Source: Bacteroidaceae bacterium
GTDB taxonomy: Bacteria; Bacteroidota; Bacteroidia; Bacteroidales; Bacteroidaceae
Assembly: GCA_017458585.1 (NCBI GenBank)
Contig: JAFTAJ010000032.1
Span: 1 to 39,856 of the forward strand
DNA: 39,856 nt
Direction: 5' to 3'
How positions within the stretch are numbered: position 1 is the first letter of the stretch; each line of letters opens with the position of its first letter. The notes under the pieces are model-generated. The model did not search any database and was not told the DNA's origin. It worked only from the letters and a program-made list of their open reading frames with translations. Positions 16,616 to 25,000 of this stretch are shown here, piece after piece. The translations under genes and the position numbers were made by a program.

Positions 16616-17674
16616 ATGAAACCCATAACCTTTGACTCCTTCATCCGCGCCGCACTGATTGTGGCCGGCATAGTGGTGGCCGTGCTGATAATAGACTATC
16701 TGAGCGTAGTGCTTGTGCCATTCTTCGTGGCGTGGTTTTTGGCATACCTGGTCAATCCCGTTGTTGATTTCTTTCAGTACAAACTAAAATTCAAGTTCCG
16801 CATCCTAGCCATCATCGCCACCCTGCTGCTTATTGGCGGCATCATCACTGGGTTGGTGCTACTGGTTATGCCCTCAGTTACAGAGGACTTTCATCGCTTC
16901 GTGAAGATAGTGGACAATTACCTCAAGCACAAGTCCTACGATAGCCAGGTGGAGAACTTCATCGCGCAGTATTTCAGCCAGTTCAATATCAGCAAGTTGC
17001 TCCACGACGGACAGTTTGTTGATTTTCTCAAGACCGTCATGCCCCGCATGATATCATTCCTGCAGCATACTGCCGGCATTATCATAAGCATATTCTCGTG
17101 GGGTATCGCGGTGCTATACTTTTTCTTCATCCTCTACGACTATGAGCGCATCGCTCAAGGCTTCCACAAGATGGTGCCGCGTCGCTATGCACGCTTCACC
17201 TCGCAACTCACCACCGACCTCAAGAACGGCATGAATGCCTATTTCCGTGGGCAGTTTCTTATCTCGCTGTGCGTAGGTGTGCTCTTCTGCATAGGCTTTA
17301 CCATTATCAACTTCCCACTGGCCATACCCATGGGTCTGCTCATCGGAGTGCTGAGCTTCATTCCCTATCTTCATGCCTTGGGCCTCATTCCCGCCCTATT
17401 TCTCTGCATACTGAAGTCCGCTGAGACGGGTCAGAATTTCTGGCTCGTGGCCGCAGGCTGCGCTGCCGTCTTTATCATCGTGCAGATAATACAAGATGCC
17501 ATCCTCACACCACGCATCATGGGAAAGGCCATAGGACTCCCACCCTACCTCATTCTCCTCTCCCTCAGCGTGTGGGGCTATCTGCTGGGCATCATCGGCA
17601 TGATTATCGCACTGCCACTCACCACGCTACTCGTATCGTATTATAAAAGGTATATAGTAAAGAGCGAAGCCTAA
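16616..17674 (+). CDS. AI-2E family transporter (PF01594-type membrane protein)
   Basis: A 352-residue inner-membrane protein, ATG at 16616 (the TTG at 16592 is inside the promoter element). Membrane helices cluster at the N-terminus (about 10-40 and 60-85) and in the second half (about 150-345), with a hydrophilic region between, as in the family. FVAWFLAYLVNPVVDFF, the late AIPMGLLIGVLSFIPYLHALG and PRIMGKAIGLPPYLILLSL are typical. Members are proposed exporters of small molecules or sodium/proton antiporters; the substrate here is unknown. It is a single-gene unit whose stop codon lies in the loop of a terminator hairpin. Confidence 0.88.
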   Translation: MKPITFDSFIRAALIVAGIVVAVLIIDYLSVVLVPFFVAWFLAYLVNPVVDFFQYKLKFKFRILAIIATLLLIGGIITGLVLLVMPSVTEDFHRFVKIVDNYLKHKSYDSQVENFIAQYFSQFNISKLLHDGQFVDFLKTVMPRMISFLQHTAGIIISIFSWGIAVLYFFFILYDYERIAQGFHKMVPRRYARFTSQLTTDLKNGMNAYFRGQFLISLCVGVLFCIGFTIINFPLAIPMGLLIGVLSFIPYLHALGLIPALFLCILKSAETGQNFWLVAAGCAAVFIIVQIIQDAILTPRIMGKAIGLPPYLILLSLSVWGYLLGIIGMIIALPLTTLLVSYYKRYIVKSEA

Positions 17675-17690
17675 CAGCTTCGCTCTTTTA
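17661..17690. terminator. Bidirectional intrinsic terminator between convergent genes
   Basis: AGAGCGAAGC (17661-17670) pairs perfectly with GCTTCGCTCT (17677-17686), with a 6-nt loop and TTTTA after it. The stop codon of the AI-2E family gene is inside the hairpin. The CotH gene on the minus strand ends 17 bp further on, and the reverse reading also has a TTTA stretch, so it can serve both genes. Confidence 0.9.
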
Positions 17691-17706
17691 TTCAATGATT
17701 ATTTGT

Positions 17707-20700
17707 TTAACGGACAATTATCTTCTCCTTATTTATTATATATACGCCTTGTGGCAGGGTGATGGTCTCTCGGCCACCAGTGAGGTGGTAGAGACGATAA
17801 ACTCTGCCGTCAACACCATACACAGGCACCACAGTGTCCGACGTGCTGTTGAGCGTGAGGCTGTTGCCCTCCTGGCCTACGATGGCCACGGCATCGTTGA
17901 TACCCGTCAGCTCCTCCGACGCAAACTCGACGGTACGGCTGCCGCTGCGCTCATCCTCACCCAGCGAGGTGGAGAAGAGAACGTTGGAAAGCGAGGCTTT
18001 CAACAATTGACAATTGACCATTGACAATTGACCATTGACAATTTCACTATTTGACAATCCACTTGAGCATTGACCATTATTCTTGCCGAGCTCGAGGGTG
18101 AGTTCGCTGCGGCCAATGGGCAGCTTATGCTTCGCGCTGGAGTAGAGGGAGACGCGATAAAGTTGAGAGTTCGTCATACCCCCTCCCCCTTCGGGGACTC
18201 CCCCTATCTTAAGGGGAGAATCATTAGCTCCTACTTCGGCTATGCTCACATCGAAGTCGGGGATGGAGCGGCTGATGTCGAGATTGTCGATGGTCATGCC
18301 CTCGGGGATGGAGAGGTCGAACTGGAGGCCGCTGTAGTCGCCCTCCTCCACGACAATGGTGAGCGGTATGCTCACGCCCTCGGCGGTGTAGCTCACAGAG
18401 CCTGTAGTTATGGCGGCATCTGCCTCGGGTAGGCCGTAGAACCTACTACTATAGAGGATGCCACCGCCGCCTCCGCCACCTCCGCTGCTACCACTGCCAA
18501 TGAGGTTGCGCACGTTGATAATGTCGGCCACAGTGATGATGTCGTTCTTATCGGTGTCGGCCTGCTCAAACTCAAAATCTTCGTTAGGCAGGTTGAGCAT
18601 ATAGTTGAGCACGCAGACCACATCGGAGGTGGTGATGGAGCCGTCGTCATTCACATCGCCGATGAGTGGCTTGCCGCCGTTGGGCTCCAGATAGTCCTTG
18701 TCGGTATAGCCCAAGGTATTACCGAGGAAGTTGTAGATATACTCGGCTCGCTTGCGGAGCCATGTCTTGGAGCTGGTGGTGACGGTGGCATAGGTCTTGG
18801 CATCGCCATGGCGCCACTTAGTATTGTCGTGTGTGTAGGATGGTGCGGTGAAATTGTAGTAGTCGTCGCAGTAATCGACGAGCTCATCAAGGCTGCCATT
18901 ATAGATGAAGTCGTGCCAGAGGTTGTAGTATTTCTTATCCACTCTCTCATCACAGTATCTCAAGTCTTTCGACCACGCATATCCCACGGTGTCGCCGGTG
19001 CGTGCCCAGAAGTTGAGTGTAGATTGTGCGGTGAAATAGTCGCGGTTCTCTGAGTAACCGAATGCCCAGTCGAAGTCCCACACGGGGCCGAAGACATAGG
19101 GTGAGCTGGTGTCCATGAGATTGGCGTTGTAAACGAAGGTGCTCTTGGGGTGCATTATCTCCACATTGGCGGTGTAGTCGGTGACGAAGAGGTAACGCAC
19201 AAGGTAGTCAAGGTCATAATAGACATCCAGATACTCATCTTTGTTCTTCAGTGCCTGGGTGGCACGGTTGAAACTCTCCTGTATCAGCGACTGCGGGAGC
19301 TGGGTGGTGCCCTCGCTGTAATCGGGGTCTTTGATGTTGACTGGCAGGTTGTAGGTGGCGTCCCTGAACTTGTAGGCCTCGTCGTAGTAGCTGTCCAGCT
19401 CCAGCAGCACGGCGTATGTCTCGTCGTCAAGGTCAACGCTGTTGTTGGATAGCCCCACTTTTTCGGTGAGGTTGTAGGAGCCACGATACTCGCCGTTGAT
19501 ATACAGCTCCACGGGTATCTCGTGGTTGAAGCCCGCTGTCTCCACCAGCTGCGCCATCTTCATGGCCACGGCATTGCTGGTCATGGAGCGTGTCTGGGCG
19601 TTGGCGATGAGGTTCCAATGCTTGCCTTTCTTAAGGCCGAGCACCTTGGTGGCGGTGTCAAACTTAAAATGGTAGGGCGCCTTGCCAGTGGATGTCCACG
19701 AGGTATTGCCGCGGCCTTTAATCTGCATCGGAGTCTCAGGCAGGTCGGGGAACACTCCCGCTCCGTCGATGCGCACCTTGCCGCTCCAGTAGTAGCTTTT
19801 GGAGGTGATGCTGGTGCCGTCGTCGGTAGTGACATATACGATGGGCACATTATAGATAGAATTGGAGTGGTCGGTGGCGAAGTCCACCCTCACCTTCACA
19901 TCACGGCCGTAAGGCTTGATAACATATTCGCCGTTGTATGTGCGTCGCAGTATGGTATGGCCATGGCGGGAGACAGTATAAATGACATCTTTGTCAAAGC
20001 GCACTCGCGTCACCTTACTGTGCTGCAGCGAGTCGCCAATCCATGCCTGCACGTCATCGTCAAGCTTAAACGACGGGCGCAACGTCTTGCCGATGCCCAC
20101 CACGCTGAGGGTGATGAGGGTATCTTCCTCAAACACGCCTATCGCATCGCTGACTATATGGTGGTTGAACTTATTATTGAACTTGAAGCTGTTGAATGCC
20201 GGCAGCTCAGGCGCGGTGTAGGACAGCGAGTCCACCTCGTAGTCATTGTAGGAAAGCGTTGGGCCACCACCCTTGGTGGTGATTGACCATTGACCATTGA
20301 CCATTGACCATTGACCGTTGTCCATTATCTGCACTCCTCCCATATTCTCGATATACATCTCGGGCACGGCCTCCACCCTGCCATCAGCACGATAGACAAA
20401 GAGCACCTTGCCCTCTATGGGCTCCACCTGTGTGCTGTCAATAGTGGGGTCTATGGGATCGGGGCCAGTACCATTGGTGTGGAACTGCTGCCCCTGCGAG
20501 TCATAAAGGTTGAATGTCTCGTTGAGGCCGTATGGTATGCCGCCTTTGCTGTATGCGCCAAGGACATAGCTGCCTGTACGGACATTAAAGAAGAAGGATT
20601 CGCTGCTTACGCTCTGGAAATAGAATATCTCGGTGCCGTCATCAGATGTGGTGTTGCAGATATACCATAGCGACGCATCGCCCTCTATGTAAGACGACAG

Positions 20701-21030
20701 GTGGGCATAGCGCAGTATCTGAGGACTGTTGGTGTACTGGTCGTCAAGGGTGATGTATTGACTGGTAGAGACGTTCTTCAATGCATACTTGCCAGTGCCA
20801 TTGCCCTGCTCCACGAAGTACCACCAGCAGTCGGCATTGTAGGAAGCTTCGTCCATGGTCATACACAGCGGCGAGTTGACATTGTGGTTCGCCCCAATGG
20901 CGGCACTGCTGCCAAGGAAGTATAGCGACTCAATGCGATACTTGGTGGTGGAGCTGATGCCAGTCACCACATCGCCCATAGCCGTAACAGCGGCCATAAG
21001 CATCAGCACGAAAAGACTTACTCTACTCAT
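17707..21030 (-). CDS. Secreted CotH-kinase protein with dockerin and cohesin-like domains (A)
   Basis: This 1107-residue exported protein has a signal peptide (MSRVSLFVLMLMAAVTAMG), a ricin-like N-terminal region (about 25-185), a CotH kinase domain (about 410-760, with KGRGNTSW near 440 and the metal-site motif GPVWDFDWAFG near 652), a type I dockerin (about 788-845, GDVNDDGSITTSDVVCVLNY and ADTDKNDIITVADI), an 8-Gly linker, a cohesin-like domain (about 865-1045) and a C-terminal domain like T9SS sorting tails (VYGVDGRVYRL...QGVYIINKEKIIVR). CotH kinases phosphorylate secreted proteins; the target is unknown. Two heptamer tracts (residues about 234-250 and 984-1009) and one palindrome (about 937-951) are translated in frame. 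It is the last gene of a three-gene operon, with AGGAG from a repeat before its ATG. Confidence 0.88.
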   Translation of the reverse strand: MSRVSLFVLMLMAAVTAMGDVVTGISSTTKYRIESLYFLGSSAAIGANHNVNSPLCMTMDEASYNADCWWYFVEQGNGTGKYALKNVSTSQYITLDDQYTNSPQILRYAHLSSYIEGDASLWYICNTTSDDGTEIFYFQSVSSESFFFNVRTGSYVLGAYSKGGIPYGLNETFNLYDSQGQQFHTNGTGPDPIDPTIDSTQVEPIEGKVLFVYRADGRVEAVPEMYIENMGGVQIMDNGQWSMVNGQWSITTKGGGPTLSYNDYEVDSLSYTAPELPAFNSFKFNNKFNHHIVSDAIGVFEEDTLITLSVVGIGKTLRPSFKLDDDVQAWIGDSLQHSKVTRVRFDKDVIYTVSRHGHTILRRTYNGEYVIKPYGRDVKVRVDFATDHSNSIYNVPIVYVTTDDGTSITSKSYYWSGKVRIDGAGVFPDLPETPMQIKGRGNTSWTSTGKAPYHFKFDTATKVLGLKKGKHWNLIANAQTRSMTSNAVAMKMAQLVETAGFNHEIPVELYINGEYRGSYNLTEKVGLSNNSVDLDDETYAVLLELDSYYDEAYKFRDATYNLPVNIKDPDYSEGTTQLPQSLIQESFNRATQALKNKDEYLDVYYDLDYLVRYLFVTDYTANVEIMHPKSTFVYNANLMDTSSPYVFGPVWDFDWAFGYSENRDYFTAQSTLNFWARTGDTVGYAWSKDLRYCDERVDKKYYNLWHDFIYNGSLDELVDYCDDYYNFTAPSYTHDNTKWRHGDAKTYATVTTSSKTWLRKRAEYIYNFLGNTLGYTDKDYLEPNGGKPLIGDVNDDGSITTSDVVCVLNYMLNLPNEDFEFEQADTDKNDIITVADIINVRNLIGSGSSGGGGGGGGILYSSRFYGLPEADAAITTGSVSYTAEGVSIPLTIVVEEGDYSGLQFDLSIPEGMTIDNLDISRSIPDFDVSIAEVGANDSPLKIGGVPEGGGGMTNSQLYRVSLYSSAKHKLPIGRSELTLELGKNNGQCSSGLSNSEIVNGQLSMVNCQLLKASLSNVLFSTSLGEDERSGSRTVEFASEELTGINDAVAIVGQEGNSLTLNSTSDTVVPVYGVDGRVYRLYHLTGGRETITLPQGVYIINKEKIIVR
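18003..18079. repeat. In-frame AATTGAC/CATTGAC heptamer tract inside CotH gene A
   Basis: 7-nt units of types AATTGAC and CATTGAC, partly degenerate, are translated in the minus direction as residues around 984-1009 (words NGQ, SEIVNGQLSMVNCQ). The paralogue has a different insert at the same place (22362-22474). Confidence 0.9.
18176..18220. repeat. In-frame C-rich palindrome inside CotH gene A
   Basis: A CCCCCTCCCCCTTCGGGGAC-type palindrome is translated as NDSPLKIGGVPEGGGGM within the cohesin-like domain. The paralogue has the same insert at 22570-22615, so the insertion predates the duplication or was copied between the genes. Confidence 0.88.
20281..20327. repeat. In-frame ATTGACC heptamer tract inside CotH gene A
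   Basis: About six units of ATTGACC, the last ones degenerate, are translated as NGQWSMVNGQWS between two conserved segments (MYIENMGGVQI and GGGPTLSYNDYEVDSL). The paralogue has ATTGAGA units at the same position (24642-24690). Confidence 0.92.
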
Positions 21031-21042
21031 CTCTCTTAACTC

Positions 21043-22062
21043 CTAATTCCCGTAGGTGATGATATAATAGATAGCTGTTACGTCAGCAGTGTTGACATTG
21101 CCATCGTTGTTGACATCGGCACGTTCCCTATCGATGCCCGAGTTGTCGCCATCGATGATGTAGCTATACACTGCCACCACATCGGCAGTGTTGATGTAGC
21201 CATCGAGGTTCACATCACCTATCTTCACATAGCGGGCAGTATAGGTAACATCGTGGGCAGGCATAGTGGTGAGCTCCTCGCCTTCCCAGCCGAGGAACAT
21301 GTAGCCGTCAATAACCGGAGCCTCAAAGCCTGGCACAGAAGCGCCGTAGGACACTTGAGAAGTGAAGACTGTCTCGCCCTCAACGATATACTTCAACTCA
21401 TAAGAGTTGACGCACCATATAGCATGCAGGTCAAGATTGGATGCAGGCATCACCTCGGGCACATCGCCCCAGCCACAGAAACTGTAGCCCTCTATGGGGT
21501 CAGGGTCAAGAATGGGATGGATGGCAGCTCCCGGTTCCATCTCGGTAGTATAGTATATCTCCTCGCCATTCCAAAAGGTAAGGATATACTTGTCGGCAGC
21601 TGTTATGGTAAGTGTACATGTGGCATTAGGCATCACGGTCTCCACCCCATTAGTGGTGGTGAAGCGCACATTCTTCGCCACTATCTCGTAGTCACCGGCC
21701 CCCATCGTCTCTGGCACGTTGAGCTGCACAGAGAATATCCTACCCGAGGAACCCGTGATATTGTTTTTCTTGTTGGACGAGTAGCCCACCACCCTCGGCA
21801 GTCCGTTGGCAGCAACGGCGGCCTGCAGAGTGAGGTTGGTGGTGCGCAGCGTCTTAGTGACAGCAGATGTATTGAGCGTGACACCATCGGGCAACACCAT
21901 GTCCATTTGGAAACCACTGTATATGGTGGAAGGGTTGCTCAGCTGCACATATAACGTCCACTGGCCGTCAGTACCTTGGGTAACTTCCAATGCTATCTCG
22001 TCGGCTATGGCCGGAGCAGAGAATAGAGAACAGAGAATAGAGAATAGAATTATTTTTTTCAT
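21043..22062 (-). CDS. Secreted cohesin-like / InlB-repeat / dockerin protein
   Basis: A 339-residue exported protein. After the signal peptide (MKKIILFSILCSLFSAPAIA) comes a cohesin-like domain (about 22-155; QLSNPSTIYSGFQMDMVLP), then two InlB B-repeat (Listeria-Bacteroides) modules (about 160-215, ending FCGWGDVPEVMPASNLDLHA; and about 222-278, ending FLGWEGEELTTMPAHDVTY), then a type I dockerin (about 281-339; DVNLDGYINTADVVAVYSYI and ADVNNDGNVNTADVTAIYYI). It probably serves as a surface scaffold or adhesin. The ATG directly follows the TAA of the upstream CotH gene. The signal-peptide core is encoded by an AGAGAAT-type heptamer tract. Confidence 0.85.
   Translation of the reverse strand: MKKIILFSILCSLFSAPAIADEIALEVTQGTDGQWTLYVQLSNPSTIYSGFQMDMVLPDGVTLNTSAVTKTLRTTNLTLQAAVAANGLPRVVGYSSNKKNNITGSSGRIFSVQLNVPETMGAGDYEIVAKNVRFTTTNGVETVMPNATCTLTITAADKYILTFWNGEEIYYTTEMEPGAAIHPILDPDPIEGYSFCGWGDVPEVMPASNLDLHAIWCVNSYELKYIVEGETVFTSQVSYGASVPGFEAPVIDGYMFLGWEGEELTTMPAHDVTYTARYVKIGDVNLDGYINTADVVAVYSYIIDGDNSGIDRERADVNNDGNVNTADVTAIYYIITYGN
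22018..22052. repeat. AGAGAAT heptamer tract forming a signal-peptide core
   Basis: Units of AGAGAAT/AGAGAAC recur with 7-nt spacing. Read on the minus strand they give ATTCTCT-type codons translated as ILFSILCSLFS, the hydrophobic core of the signal peptide of the InlB-repeat gene. Confidence 0.8.
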
Positions 22063-25000
22063 TTAACGCACAATTATCTTCTGCTGGTTGATGATATATA
22101 CGCCCTGCGGCAGGAATATGGTTTCTCGGCCACCAGTGAGGTGATACAGACGATAAACTCTGCCGTCAACACCATACACGGGCACCACAGTGTCCGATGT
22201 GCTGTTGAGCGTGAGGCTGTGACCCTCCTGGCCTACAATGGCTACGGCATCGTTGATACCTGTCAGCTCCTCCGAGGCGAACTCGGCGGTGCGGCTGCCG
22301 CTACGTTCGTCCTCACCCAGTGAGGTGGAGAAGAGGACATTGGAAAGCGAAGCCTTCAACAATTGAGAATTGCCACTTCGTTCTCGCGGCTCTTTAATGT
22401 CGGAACCGGCTTCGCCGACAACCGACGAGCCGCTCGCGACCCCTTCGGGGTTGAACATTGACCATTGACCATTATTCTTGCCCAATTCGAGGGTAAGTTC
22501 GCTGCGGCCAATGGGCAACTTATGCTTAGCGCTGGAGTAGAGGGAGACTCTATAAAGTTGAGAGTTCGTCATACCCCCTCCCCCTTCGGGTACTCCCCCT
22601 ATCTTAAGGGGAGAATCATTAGCTCCTACTTCTGCTATGCTCACATCGAAGTCGGGGATGGAGCGGCTGATATCGAGGTTGTCTATGGTCATGCCTTCGG
22701 GGATAGAGAGGTCGAACTGGAGGCCGCTGTAGTTGCCGTCCTCCACCACGATGGTCAGTGGTATGCTCACGCCCTCGGCGGTGTAGCTCACAGAGCCTGT
22801 GGTGATAGCGGCGTCTGCCTCGGGTAGGCCGTAGAAGGTGCCGCTCTTAGCCGACTGAGCCAGCGCCAGATTGCGCACCATGATAAGGTCGGCAATGGTG
22901 ATGATATCGTTGCCATCGAGGTCGGCGCGGTCAAACTCAAAGTCCTCGTTGGGCAGGTTGAGCATGTGGTTGAACACACACACTACGTCGGACGTAGTGA
23001 TGGTGCCGTCATCGTTGACATCGCCCATCAGCAGACCAACAGTGGCATCGTTAAGGTAGCCCATCTTGTTGTAGCCCAGCGTATTGCCCATATAGTCGTA
23101 TATGAAGTTAGCTCTGGCACGCAGCCACTCCTTAGCTCTCTCGGTCACTGTGGCATAGGCCTGTGCATCGCCGCGGCGCCACTTGGTATTGTCGTGAGTG
23201 AACGACTGGGCGGCAAATTCATAGTAGTCGTCGCAGAAGTCGATGAGGTCATCCAGACTGCCATCGTTCATGAAGCGGTGCCAGAGTTGATAGTATATCT
23301 TGTCGAAGTTCTCGCCGCAGTAGCGGAAGTTGTACCCCCAGCTACCGGCTTCCATCGATGAAGCTCTGGTCCAATAGTCATTAGTCGTTGTGCTATTAAA
23401 ATAACCGCCATTGTACTGATAACCGAATCCCCAGTCGAAGTCCCACACAGGACCGAACACATAAGTCGAGTTGCTGTCCATAATATTGGGGTTGTAGCAG
23501 AAGGTGCTCTTGGGGTGGAACAGTTCGTAGTTCTCACACAGTTCGTCCACCAGCATGAAACGTGCCAGATAGTCAAGGTCTAACAGATATTGCATATCCT
23601 CGCCGTTGGCCAGCCCATCCCACACGCGGTTGACGCTCTGCTGCACCATCGACATGGTCAGTTGCGTGGTACCTTCGCTGAAGTCTGGCTCCTTTATATT
23701 GATGGGCAGGTTGAAACTGGACGTCCTGAACTTATATGTCTCGTCGTAGTAGCTGTCGAGCTCAATCATCACAGCATTGGTCTCGTCGTCAAGGTCGATA
23801 CTGTTATTGGAGATACCCACCTTTTCGGTAAGGTTGTATGAGCCGCGGTAATCGCCATTGACATACAGCTCCACTGGTATCTCGTGGTTGAAGCCCGCCG
23901 TCTCCACCAACTGCGCCGTCTTCATGGCCACGGCATTGCTGGTCATGGAGCGTGTCTGCGCATTGGCGATGAGGTTCCAGTGCTTGCCTTTCTTTAGGCC
24001 AAAGGGCTTGACGGCCGTCTCAAACTTCATGTGGTAGGGCGCCTTGCCCGATGATGTCCACGAAGAGTTGCCGCGGCCCTTTATCTGCATCGGTGTCTCC
24101 GGCATGTCGGGGAACACACCCGCTCCGTCGATAGATATCTTGCCGTCCCAGTAGTAATACTTTGAGGTGATGCTGGTGCCATCATCGGTGGTGACATACA
24201 CCGTGGGTACTTGGAAATCACTAGTGGAATGGTCGGTAGCGAAGTCCACGCGCACCGTCACATCGAGGCCGTATGGCATTGTCTTGTAGGGACCGCCTGG
24301 GAAGCGTCGCAAGATAGTCTGGCCGTGGTGAGCCACTGTATAGACAACATCCTTGTCAAAACGAACGCGAGTGACCTTGCTGTGCTGCAGCGAGTCGCCA
24401 ATCCAGGCATGCACACCCTCGTCGAGTTTAAACGACGGGCGCAGCGTCTTGCCGATGCCCACTACACTGACGGTGATGAGGGTATCTTCCTCAAACACGC
24501 CTATAGCGTCATTAATGATATGGTGATTGAACTTATTGTTGAACTTGAAGCTATTGAATGCCGGCAACTCCGGAGACGTGTACGTCAGCGAGTCCACCTC
24601 GTAGTCCTGATAGGTGAATGAGGGGCCACCGTTTTTGGTGTTGATTGAGAATTGAGAATTGAGAATTGAGAATTGACCGTTGGTATTTATCTGCACTCCT
24701 CCCATACTCTCGATGTACATCTCTGGTACAGCCTCCACCCTGCCGTCGGCACGATAGACGAAGAGCACCTTGCCCTCTATGGGCTCCAGGCCATCCACCT
24801 TGGTGGTATCGATAGGGGCAATGGTGTCCACCGGCAGTGAGTCGCCGGATATCACCAGTCCCTGCGTGGCAAGATATTCGCGGTGTCGCTCGTCCCTCGA
24901 TAGGAAGGCGAATGTAGAGCCACCGTCAACGCTGAACCAGCAGATGCCGTTGGACGAGTAGTCGTTCCAATAATAGCGACCTGTGAGGAAGTGTACATTG

